The position numbers and the translations under genes are program-made. A DNA stretch of 64,000 bases from Phaseolus vulgaris (Eukaryota > Streptophyta > Magnoliopsida > Fabales > Fabaceae), in assembly GCF_000499845.2 (NCBI RefSeq), contig NC_023759.2, positions 35,092,464 through 35,156,463 of the forward strand, in the 5' to 3' direction. Of this stretch, positions 46,299 through 56,291 are shown piece by piece. Each line of letters starts with the position of its first letter. Within the stretch, counting starts at the first letter, position 1. The notes beneath the pieces are model-generated. The model was not told where the DNA came from. It made no database searches and saw only the letters and a list, made by a program, of their open reading frames with translations.

Positions 46299-47671
46299 AC
46301 CGCTGCCTCTCATCCGCCGCCTTCCTCTTCAAGCTCCACTCTTTTATTCTTTACCTTCGTTTCTTGATTTTACCTGTCAAAACTTGTAATTCTTTGAACT
46401 ATCCGCACTCTTGTTACTGATTTGGGACGTTCGTATGGTTGCCTTTATTTCTTTGTCACATACGATTCTGCCTATGCGATCTCATTCTCTTTTCCCTCCA
46501 TACGCTTTAATTATTTTATCTGTGTTCTGCCCATTTCTTTCACTTCGTTGGGCGGTTTGGTATGATCGGGAAAGGTTGCGCGCCAACCCTCACGCCCATG
46601 GAGAGGCTCACTTAGTGACGTCGTATCGTCCACGGGACGTCTCTGATACCGAAAGGCCCTTTCTCTGATCCTTAACGCCCGGCGCCCACGCCTAAGGAGA
46701 GGCCTGCTAACAGCAGCACCGTTTCGTCCCCGGGTGTCTAAAACGCTGAGCGCTCTGGAGAGGGTCTGTTCCCTCCATGGTCTTTCCTTCCCATAGGTAT
46801 CGGGGAACGCCCTGCCAGCGATTCCCTGGCGTTTGGCGATCTCATCTCCCACCACAGTCTTTCCTACCTGTGGGTATCGGGGAGGTGACGCCTGTGACTA
46901 ACTTTGCCTTTCTTTGATTTCTTCTCCCTCCACAGTCTTTCCTACCTGTGGGTATCGGAGAACGCCCTGCCAGCGATTCGCTGGCGTTTGGCGATCTCAT
47001 CTCCCTCCACAGTCTTTCCTACCTGTGGGTATCGGGGAGGTGACGCCAGTCGGTACTTGGGTTGGCGACGCCTACGACATCTCGCGCTGTCGTCGCCCTT
47101 TACGTCCTTCCTGGCAACGCCTCGGGCGTTACCTTTACTTCGACATTGACCTTAATTCTTGCCTTGGTCAACGCCTGATAACAGCGAAGAGCCCAAGGCT
47201 TGGTCTGTGCCATCCACGTGGCGCTCCTTGTATAGCTGATGGGACCTTCTGTCATTCGACTTGATACACGTGGCGCTGCTTGTATGGTTGATGGGGTATC
47301 TAGTCATTCCATTTTCTGACTCCTGCTGTACCCCTGGCTAGCTTTCGACGGCGCATCGTACCACTTGATATTCTGCTGATACGACGTTTTCTGATTTAAA
47401 CCAGTGGTGCCAGCGTCATCCTTCCATCTTCTGCCACGTGTATCAATCGCGCGGTGCATCCATTCACGTCGTTTGGCGCTCTAACCGCTTTATTTAACTC
47501 TTCAATCTCTGGAACTGTCTTCATCATTTTCTCACTCTTCATAACCTACTTGCGTTCTTTCTTCTTGCATCCTTCCTTCTTGCACCCTTTCGTCTCTGTC
47601 GAAGGGTTGTTCTAGCCTTCGCTCGCCTCACTCAACTCTTGCGTTTCTGGCAGTCCTGAGCTTGTTAAAGA
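46299..47671 (+). other. Spacer between the two Tat-4 antisense genes
   Basis: It holds four ~77-bp tandem units starting near 46771, 46848, 46925 and 47003 (CCCTCCACAGTCTTTCCTAC, then GGTATCGGGG). A single related copy is inside the Tat-4 LTR at 43011-43045. From about 47140 it resembles the LTR end and the region after it. Three G-boxes (47215, 47267, 47435) precede gene 2. It looks like a decayed LTR-plus-leader module. Confidence 0.6.
46771..47070 (+). repeat. Four ~77-bp tandem repeats upstream of antisense gene 2
   Basis: Unit starts at 46771, 46848, 46925 and 47003 give periods of 77, 77 and 78. Units alternate the tails GGGGAACGCCCTGCCAGCG and GGGGAGGTGACGCC. Confidence 0.8.
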
Positions 47672-48634
47672 ATGTCCTCTCACGCTGCTTCCTCCAGAGT
47701 TCGTCCCAAAGACTTGTACCCTTGGGCTTCGAATGAACTTCTTGACGAGTGTTCATGCTTACTCTCTACCAGGGCCATACGGGAGCACAAAGGAGAGTCA
47801 TGTTCCTACGACCACCGGGCCTTTGCGAGGAGGCATGACGACGACATCGCTGTGCTCCCTTGCACTCTAGGGGAGCCAGTATGTGGAGACGATCGGGCCA
47901 ACGAAGGGGTCCCTTTCTTTTACTTTTACCAGGTGGTGTTCAAGCCCATCGGAGTGCGCTTACCCTTTTCTTGGTTCGAGAAGGAATTGCTGACAGAGAT
48001 CAACGTGGCTCCGGCCCAGTTGTATCCCAACAGTTGGGCCTTTGTCAAGGCCTTCGATGTCCTCTTCGGGTCTCTGGGTTGTGCGCCCTCGGTTGACCTC
48101 TTTCTTCACTTTTCTGAGGTGAAGAGACAGAGACACAACCTCTGGGTAACTCTCAGTAATGTGCCCGGGAGGGTTCTCTTCACACCCTTCCAGAGCTCGT
48201 TCACCGGGTGGAAAGGCCGGTTCTTCAAGATCTGTCGTACTGACCTTGTCCCTGACGCTCTGGATGGGTTTCCGCTGTACTGGGTGAGAGAGGAAAAGGT
48301 CCTCAAAGCCAAACCCCTCAAGAATCTAGCTCCAAGTGATTAAATAGCTTGCCGGATTCTTGCTGAGGCGGGAGGTTCTGACTCTGCCACGGTGATCAGC
48401 CTGGAGTCTAATGCCGGGACTCTTGAGAAGTACATATGTAAGAACCGCTGCCTTGGCAACTCCGGCCTTTTTCGCCTTTTGTACGTGCATGACTTGCCTT
48501 GGTATCTCTAACATGTCTTTTTCCCTGGTGCAGGTTCGAAAATAAACAAGGAAAAGAGGGCACGACTTATCCGAGCTCTGCGGGCCGGAAAAGAGGCTTC
48601 GTCTTCCTCTAGTGATGACTCTAATGACCACTGA
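47672..48634 (+). pseudogene. Tat-4 antisense gene 2 (short form of the same family)
   Basis: Exon 1 (47672-48437) starts MSSHAASSRVRPKDLYPWAS and contains the full conserved domain: FFYFYQVVFKPIGVRLPF, YPNSWAFVKAFDVLFGSLG, SVDLFLHFSEVK, NVPGRVLF, GFPLYWVREEK. A TAA at 48341-48343 interrupts shortly before the exon end. A 96-bp intron (48438-48533, GTAAG ... GGTGCAG) joins to a very short exon 2 (SKINKEKRARLIRALRAGK, then SSSSSDDSNDH, stop at 48634). There is no coiled coil and no VVDGKIVP end. By eye it differs from gene 1 at roughly half of the domain positions, so it is not a recent duplicate. It may be dead, or a truncated domain-only form if the stop is ignored. Confidence 0.7.
48438..48533 (+). 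other. Predicted intron in Tat-4 antisense gene 2
   Basis: It has a strong donor (GTAAG) and pyrimidine tract with CAG acceptor, 96 bp, at the family position. Exon 1 ends one base into a Cys codon. Confidence 0.7.
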
Positions 48635-48992
48635 GGAATGGCTTGTTGGCCTTTTTGTATGATTTGTAGCGTTTGCTTCGTTTGTACCACTCCCATTGTA
48701 TTGAACATTGTTTGTAACAACAACTTTCAATATCATACTTGATTTTTTGCAACGCCACTTTACTTTGCATGTGCCTCATATACCACGCGCTTTCCTTTCG
48801 TCTCGTTCCGCCCACGATGCATGCCTTCACTTCGGGCGACACCCTCTTACGGGGCGACGCCACGACCTAGGCGACGCCTTCTTCTTTGGCGACACCATGG
48901 CCTAGGCGGCGCATCACATTACTTCTAATAAGGGAAGATAAAGGCTGAAAACCAAGGCACTTCTTTTTCTCAACTGGTTTTTCCGTTTATTA
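48635..48992. other. Tat-4 3' UTR after antisense gene 2
   Basis: No gene is seen. Several GGCGACGCC-type units (48835-48910), like the LTR minisatellite, are the only structure. Confidence 0.55.
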
Positions 48993-49038
48993 GGGTGACC
49001 TCATTAAAAAACCCCCGAAAGGGAAAAAGAGCGTCCCC
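48993..49038 (-). other. Conserved 3' UTR block of Tat elements (Tat-4 copy)
   Basis: The plus strand reads GGGTGACCTCATTAAAAAAC, then a C-run/G-run stem around GAAA, then GGGAAAAAGAGCGTCCCC. It lies 34 bp past the pol stop. Confidence 0.75.
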
Positions 49039-49071
49039 TTCGACTAAATTGTTACATACTGCTTACATAAG

Positions 49072-52000
49072 TCAACTGAAATAAAATTTTAAGTTGGCTG
49101 CATTCCAACTGCGCGGGATAGGGCCTCCATCTAAAGTCTCCAGGTTGTACGAACCATTGCCCTTAGCCTCACTAACTCTGAAGGGCCCGGTCCACTTGGG
49201 AGACAGTTTATTCTGCAACTCGTATGGGTGGGCTTTCCTCATCACCAGGTCGCCCACCTGAAACTGTCGCGGCTTTACCTTAGAGCTATATTGCCGCTCT
49301 ACTCTTCTCTTCATCGCTTCAACTTTTATTCTAGCTTCTTCCCTGGCCTCTTCTAGCAGATCCAGGTTCACCCGCCTCTCTTCATTAGATTCCTCCACTA
49401 CAAAGTTTTGAAAACGCGGTGAGCTTTCGTGTATTTCTACTGGAATCATCGCGTCTGACCCGTATACCAAACTGAAAGGCGTCTCCATAGTAGAGGATTG
49501 GGGCGTGGTGTGATATGCCCATATAATCCTTGGCACCTCTTCTGCCCACGCCCCTTTGGCCTTCTCTAACCTTCTTTTTAACCCCCTCAGAAGGACTCTG
49601 TTTGCTGACTCTACTTGTCCATTGGTCTGGGGTGTTCAACCGATGCGAACACTTGTTTGATTCCCACTTCAGCGCACAGATTTCTCAGCTGCTGACTGGC
49701 AAACTGGGTCCCGTTGTCAGATATCAGGCGTCTGGGTACGCCAAAGCGACACACGATGTTTCAACACACAAAATGTTGTACCTTATGCGCGGTGATTTGT
49801 GCCACAGGCTCCGACTCTATCCACTTAGTGAAGTATTCTATGGCGACGATCAGATACTTCATCTGCCTGATAGCCAGTGGGAAAGGGCCCAGGATGTCAA
49901 TTCCCCATGTGTGGAAAGGCCACGGGCTGTATATAGACCTTAACTCTTCTGGCGGCGCCTTGTGCCAGTCGGCGTGCTTTTGGCATTGCATACACCGCTG
50001 GGCGTGCCGTGCGCAGTCCTCTTTCATTGTTGGCCAGAAAAAACCTGCGCGTATTACCTTGGAGGCTAAGGATCTTCCCCTTACATGGCTTCCGCAAATG
50101 CCTTCGTGTAGCTCCGCCATTATCCTGGTGCACTCATCGCCACTGACGCATGTTAGGATAGGGTGAGTGAAGCCGTGCTTGAACAGCACCCCATCCACCA
50201 AAGTATATCTGGCGGCATTTCTTTTGACTTTTTTGCCCTCTTCAGGGTCCACTGGAAGAGCCCCATCCGCCAGGTACCGTTTATAGGGCGTCATCCAGGT
50301 GTCTCCCTTGGACAAAACACAGACCTGCCTCTGCTCTTCCTCAGGCCCACCCGCGTATATGCTGATGCGGGGCGCCTTCTGCGTATCTTGGGTTAAAGAG
50401 GAATGGCTCCTCGGCCTTCCCCTTGAAGTATAAATCTGGAGGACATCCACCCTGTTGTCTTCCACGAATCGACGCGGAGCTTTGAGAGTCTCCTGGATCA
50501 CTGTCCTCTGTCTACCCCCCTTGCCTGAGCTGGCCAGCTTTGCAAGCAGGTCAGCTCTGGCATTCTGCTCCCTCGGGACATGTATCAGCTCAAGAGCGTT
50601 GAACGCCCCCTTCAATAACTGGACGTATCTAAGATACGCCGCTATCTGTGGGTCCTTCGCCTGGAATTCGCCCGACACCTGCCCCGTAATCAACTGAGAG
50701 TCGCTCTTCACCAGGAGGTGTTGTGCGCCCATCTCCTTCGCCAAGAGCATTCTTGCTATCAGGGCTTCATACTCTGCCTGATTGTTACTTGCCTTGAAGG
50801 CAAAACGCAAGGCCTGCTCGATGAGTATGCCGTCGGGTCCCTCCAACACTATTCCCGCACCGCTCCCTTGTTGGTTTGAAGAGCCATCAACCGAGAGTAG
50901 CCACTGCGAACTAGGTTCCACCTCTTGCTCACCTCCGGGCGAAAGTTCTGCTACGAAATCCGCGTACACCTGCCCTTTGATGGACCCTCTAGGCTCGTAC
51001 TGGATGTCGAATTCTGACAGCTCCACTGCCCAGCGTACCATTCTTCCTGCCACATCGGGTTTCTGCAGCACTTTCTGTATGGGGAGATTGGTCATCACTA
51101 CCACCGTAAAACTGTGGAAGTAATGACGGAGCCTCCTAGCAGAAAACACTACTGCCAGCGCCGCCTTTTCTAGTGCTTGGTACCTCGTCTCAGCCCCCTG
51201 TAAGGCCTTGCTCACGAAGTAGATGGGCTTCTGACTCTGGTCCTGCTCTTGGACCAACACAACACTGATGGCCCGCTCCGTTACAGTAAAATACAAACGG
51301 AGGGGCACGCCCGTTACCGGCTTGCAGAGGACCGGTGGCGTCGCCAGGTACTCCTTCAGCTTAATGAAAGCCGCTTCGCACTCATCAGTCCAGGCAAAGC
51401 GACTGTTTCTCTTGAGGCACTGGAAGTATGGGTGCCCCTTTTCTCCTCCGGCGGAAACAAACCTCGAGAGCGCCGCCATCCGCCCTGTCAACTGTTGCAC
51501 CTCCTTTACCGATGTCGGACTCCGCATGGCGATAATAGCCGCACATTTGTCGGGGTTCGCCTCTATCCCCCTCTCGGTGAGCAAAAAACCCAAGAACTTA
51601 CCGGCCTTTACCCCGAAAACACACTTTTCGGGGTTCAACTTGAGGCGGTATTTGGATATTGTGTTGAACAACTCCTCGAGGTCTGCCATGTGTTGCACCC
51701 TACTCGGCAACGCCACCACCATGTCGTCGACATAAGCGTACACATTCCTCCCAAGCATTGGCGCCAGGACATTATCCATTAGCCTCTGGTACGTGGCGCT
51801 CGCATTCTTCAGCCCGAAGGGCATCACCTTATAACAGTAACTGCATGTCTCTGTCATGAATGCAGTTTTGCTCTCGTCTCTTGGGTGCATCTTGATTTGG
51901 TTGTACCCTGAGAAGGCGTCCAGGAAACTTAACACCTTGCAGCCGGACGCGCTGTCTACCAAGGCGTCGATGCTGGGCAGCGGATAGGAATCCTTTGGGC

Positions 52001-54506
52001 ACGCCTTGTTCAGGTCCGTGAAGTCAACGCACATTCTCCACTTTCCGTTCGCCTTTTTCACCAAGACGACATTGGCGAGCCACTCAAGGTACTGAATCTC
52101 CCTAATGTGGCCAGCACTCAGCAGCTTCTGCGTTTCGTCTCTCACCACCTGTTGTCGTTCCTCATTGAACTTCCTCCTTCTCTGACGCACGGGGCGGACC
52201 GTGGCGTCCATGCTGAGGTGGTGACACAGGAAATCAGGGTCGATGCCTGGCATATCCGAAGCGGACCATGCGAAGGCATCCAGGTGGCGCGAAATCACTT
52301 CTACCACCCCTTCCTGTTCTTCTGGGCTTAGCGAACTTCCTAACTTGAAAGCTTTGCCGCCAACCTCCCTTTCTATGACGTTAGCTGCAGGCTGCTCCCT
52401 GCTATCATCTTCGACGGACGCCGCCTCTTCGACAGGCGCCGCCTCTTCTACGGGCGCCGCGTCGTCAGGGCCTTCCTCCATTGGCACATCTGCTTCGGGC
52501 CTCGCCCTCTCTTCTATGGCCGCTTCAGGCGTCAGCCCAACGAGCGTCGCCTCAACCATCGTCGTGTCCGCTCTTGGCGGATGTTCATACACCATAAATA
52601 TGCCTCTCTTCGTCTTCAGGCTGTTTTCATAGCATTTCCTCGCCTCCTCTTGGTCTGACCTGATGACTATCACCCGGCCACTGAGGTCCGGTAGCTTCAT
52701 CTTCATGTGACGGGTGGAGGACACTGCACTCAGACGGTTTAACGCCGGTCTGCCCAGCAAAATATTGTAGGCAGAATTGGCGTTCACGACGAGGTATCGG
52801 ATGCTCTCTGTACGGGAGGCCTCTCCGTCTGTGAACGTAGTCCTCAACTCCAGGTACCCCCGAACCTCTACCTGGTTATCCCCGAACCCATACAAACATC
52901 CCGTATAGGAACTCAGCAGATCGGGGGACAACCGTAACTTATTAAAGGTCGACAGAAACATGACGTCTGCCGAGCTTCCTTGATCAACAAGCACTCTGTG
53001 GACCTTCCTTCCAGTTGTGACGACTGAGATGACAACGGGATCGTTGTCGTGAGGCACCACATCTCGGAGGTCTCTTCTTGTGAACACAATATCTGACTCC
53101 CAGGGCTCCCCCGAGAGCCTCTCTTCGATTGAATTCACCCCCCTCGCGTATTTCTTCCGCTGGGAGGCGGTGGGTCCTCCGCCGAAAAAACCTCCAGCAA
53201 TGGTGTGGACCTCGCCAAGCACAGGCATCTCGTGTGCTGGCTCATCTGCCGGTGGCGGCAAGGTGGCGGTCGTTGGGGAATCTGCGACATAATCTTTCAA
53301 AAACCCAATCCTCACCAGCTCATCTAGCTGGTAGCCCAACGACAGGCAATTATCAATTTGGTGCCCAAAAGCCTCGTGAAATTCGCACCAAGAGTCTTTG
53401 CGGGGCCCTAACACCTTGTCGGTCTTCGCCGGTCGCCTCAGCCTCTCGGCTATGTTAGGTACGGCGATCAAATCCTTCAACTCAACTACGAAGTTGTACC
53501 TCGCCGGTCTTGCTTTTTCTCTGGCGGGGCGTTCGCCTCCCGCTGGGCCCCGGGGCTGGGGCTTTCTGGCCTCATAGGGGCGTCTCGCCTCTGGCTTCTT
53601 TCTCCCCGTCGTGGTCTCATTGACTCTGACGGGTTGAACTCGCGCCGGTCCCCTCGGGCGTGAGGGCACGGCGCTGGTGCGCTTCACACATACCTCCCCT
53701 TCCGAAGCAATGTGCTCTACTGCCCTGCGCCGTAATTCAGCGAAAGTCCTAGGGCGATTACGGATAATGGATTCTCCGAAGGGGCCGGGGCATACGCCTT
53801 TCACAAATGCGTACACGATCATAGGGTCTTCTGTTGTGCCAACCTTCACGACCTGGGCCCCGAAGCGATTGATATACTCCTTCAGGGTCTCCCCCTGATA
53901 TTGCTTCACGTCGAACAGGTCGTAGGAGACCGGCGGTGGGGCCTTGTTGGCTAAGTACTGTTCTCGGAATAACCGCGACAATTGGCGGAAAGATGTGATA
54001 TGACCTTCTGGGAGGCTAATGAACTAGTCCATAGCCATCCTGGTCAGGGTGCTCATGAAGAGCTTGCATTTGGCAGCATCAGAACCGCCTATCAGGACCA
54101 TCTGCGTGTGAAATGCAGCCAGGTGCGTCTCTGGGTCCTCCATCCCTGTGAAGATCACCTTGGGTCCCGCAAACGTGTTCGGGATCGCTGCGTCTAGGAT
54201 CTTCTGTGAGAAAGGAGTGGAAAACTCCCATGGCGGGGAATGGTTCTCCGTCTCGTCATGCCCAGGCCGCCTCCTATCATTTCTCAGGCCCTGGCGCAAC
54301 TCCTCATTCACACGGTGGAGCTCTTCGTTCCGCTCATGCGAGGCGTCAAGGTCTGCCTGCATGTGTTCTTGCTCCATTTTCGAATCCGCCATGTCCTGCT
54401 GCAGCCCCCTCATTATTTCCAGGACCTGCTGCATGGATAGGTCTGCTGGGGCTGCGCGCGCTGCTCTTCGTCTGGTGGGGGCCATTGTCGCTCCAAACTC
54501 CTTCAA
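49072..54506 (-). CDS. gag-pol: Tat-4 gag-pol polyprotein, nearly intact (three lesions)
   Basis: It is a single frame of about 1,800 codons read right to left. Gag starts at 54506 (or 54485, MAPTRRR) with a coiled coil, VIFTGMEDPE and a TAG for Trp near 54022. The next 1,406 codons (53981-49761) are open: YDLFDVKQYQGETLKEY, zinc knuckle CEFHEAFGHQIDNC near 53345-53387, protease VLVDQGSSADVMF, RT with LSFLDAFSGYNQI and YVDDMVV, and retroviral-type RNase H. The second RNase H follows (SVDGSSNQQGSG, NNQAEYEAL, VKSDSQL, NARADLLAKLASS), then integrase zinc region (HEGICGSHVRGR, HAQRCMQC) and WGIDILGPFP. A TGA for Trp lies at 49761 and a one-base loss in a C-run near 49633. SDNGTQF and NGQVESANR complete D,D,E. 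It ends NLKFYFS at 49072. Confidence 0.9.
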
Positions 54507-54564
54507 CGTTACTGTAACTTGATAAACCTTCTCGAACTTGTGATGGGACAGATGTTTTATATCG

Positions 54565-54582
54565 GCCCCACGGTGGGCGCCA
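54565..54582 (-). promoter_or_regulatory. Tat-4 primer-binding site (tRNA-Lys)
   Basis: TGGCGCCCACCGTGGGGC on the minus strand is, from memory of plant tRNA-Lys(CUU), a full-length complement of its 3' end. Two bases separate it from the LTR. Confidence 0.9.
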
Positions 54583-54584
54583 AA

Positions 54585-55790
54585 TGTTCCGTCCGGTTGA
54601 CCGGGACGTCTTCGTGCGCGACCTCAACCGTCAGCTAGGGACACCTTCCCACTGGTTGCCTGTGGATTCTTGCAAAAAAGAGGACAAAGGGGCGCCCTAG
54701 CGGCCGTGTGCACTCCGACGCTCAAGTCAGCCAGCAAGAAACACCAAAAACTGTCCACCTCCGTGTCTGAGCACCGCGTGTGGCACTTTGGCGGTGGTGA
54801 ATTAACTGTGTATATGTGTGTGTTGTCTCCTCCAGGCAAAAATATTCCCCAGTCACTTGTACGCAACCTTGAAGCACGAGCAAGCAACTAGAGAGTTCTC
54901 TGGTAAATTTGCCGAAGGTTCCAACCCTTTTTCCAACATTCTCTGCGCTATTTAAAGCGCCTTAAAGCGCTTTTACTCACAAACGTAACGCACTCATTAA
55001 AGCGCTTAATTAGAAAACGTAGCGCATTTAAGACGTTTGAAACGCTCGGGAGCCATTATAGTACCTGAATGCTCGAAAGGGAAACAGTATTGAATAACTT
55101 TTAATTACCTGGCACCTGACTAAAGGGTGTTTCTATTCTGGCATGGCTGTCGTACACGTGGAGGGCCTCTCGACGCCATGACCCCATCTGGGGGCGCTTC
55201 GGCCCACCTGGGGACGTTTCTACGTGTGAGTCCTCCTGCTGGGAGTGCTACTGCGCTAGGGGTGACTTTTTGGGGTGCCAACTCATGCCCCCAAGTATCT
55301 AGTCACTTACTTTGAGAGCGTATCTGCCCTCCTTTTGTACTTTGCACCCGGTTGCCCTGGGCGTGACTTTCCTCTTGAGTCGTATCTGCCCTACGGGCGT
55401 CTCTGGGGCGGCAGGAGCACGTCACGAGTCAGGCTGCCCTTCACTGGTACTGTTACTATGGCCTTCAAGCCACGTTTTCTTTCTCTTTACTGCTGCCCCG
55501 TGCTATTGGGACCTGAGGCCTTCTCACGGCGTCGCTCCCTCCATGGTCTTTCCTACCCATGGGTATCGGGGAACCACACCGTGATTGCCTTACTTTAGCA
55601 CTGTTTAATCTGGCGACGCCCTAGCGAGGCGATGCCTCCATCTGGGCTACGCTTTGCCTTGGCGACGCCTTCCCCTGGCGACGCCTTGCCTTGGCGACGC
55701 CTGGCCTTGGCGACGCTTCCTCTTGGCATCTCTACACATAGGCGACACCTTGCGTTGACTTTTGACCTTCCATTCGTTGACTTTGACCTT
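54585..55790 (-). repeat. Tat-4 5' LTR, outer end truncated
   Basis: It starts TGTTCCGTCC at the inner side and matches 42052-43281 until GACTTTGACCTT at 55790. The final ~33 bp present in the partner are replaced by SIRE-1 LTR sequence. CCTT is shared by both parents at the join. Confidence 0.95.
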
Positions 55791-56291
55791 CTGTACTTTG
55801 TGTAAACTCTGGTGTGATAGGCCAAGAAGTGTCGTGTGCTCTTGAGGTTGTCAAGATCAACATTCTTGGTGGTGTATGTGCTGAGCCAAAGGAAGTGTGT
55901 TTCTTGAGGGGATCAAGGTCACTTCTTTGGTGGTGTGTGTAAGTAATCTAGGTTTGGTTACTTAGTGGATTTCCCAGTGGTTTCTGAGAAACTGGATGTA
56001 GCTCTTGGTTTAAGATTAAACCAGTATAAACTGTGTGTGCTATCTCTCTCTCCCTTAAACTCTTTAATTTCAGTTTGTATATTTTTTTTAACTGGTATAA
56101 ACAACCGTTTGTTTCTGTGAAACAACCGATTGTTTTTCTGGTGCTGTATTAAATTGGTTTGTGTTTTTGGCAAACTGAATTTTGAATCAAGTTTTCTCAA
56201 AGGAATTTCATTCTAGACTAAAAAGTTTACGAAAACCCTCTTTAAGCCATTCAACCCCCCCCCCTCTAGTTTAAAGCCATACATTCTAACA
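55791..56291 (+). repeat. SIRE-1 3' LTR, right piece
   Basis: It corresponds to the 5' LTR from about 24825 to 25316. About 145 bp of LTR between the two pieces is missing. A motif pair AAACAACCGTTTGTTT / AAACAACCGATTGTTT lies near 56098-56135. It ends TTCTAACA. Confidence 0.9.

Larger units (their letters stand above)
42052..55790 (-). mobile_element. Tat-4: youngest, nearly intact Tat element with two antisense genes
   Basis: This 13.7-kb element has LTRs of 1,230 and about 1,206 bp, a perfect tRNA-Lys primer site, a polypurine tract, an almost open gag-pol and two antisense genes. LTR divergence by hand count is about 18 substitutions plus small length changes (about 1.5%), the lowest in the window. 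The left end follows AATAT. The right end is lost: the last ~33 bp of LTR and ~145 bp of the host SIRE LTR are missing at 55790/55791, so no target duplication can be checked. Confidence 0.95.
24192..56291 (+). mobile_element. SIRE-1: Ty1/copia SIRE/Maximus-type element lacking pol, host of Tat-3 and Tat-4
   Basis: It has a 5' LTR, a copia-type primer site, gag, an envelope-like ORF, a polypurine tract and a 3' LTR. Without Tat-3 (27685-39958) and Tat-4 (42052-55790) the element is about 6 kb. No protease, integrase, RT or RNase H is present between gag and the envelope-like ORF. The flanks differ (CAAGG left, CATAC right), so there is no target duplication. Both flanks are minus-strand LINE, but the LINE middle is missing. 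Confidence 0.85.

Noticed and set aside
47672..48634. Second antisense gene as evidence for a separate nested element inside Tat-4
   Set aside because: No TG...CA ends, no target duplication and no primer or polypurine site of its own around 46300-48990. It is better read as part of Tat-4.
50163..52632. Many plus-strand frames opposite the Tat-4 pol
   Set aside because: They are mirror frames of the long minus-strand polyprotein with no similarity of their own.
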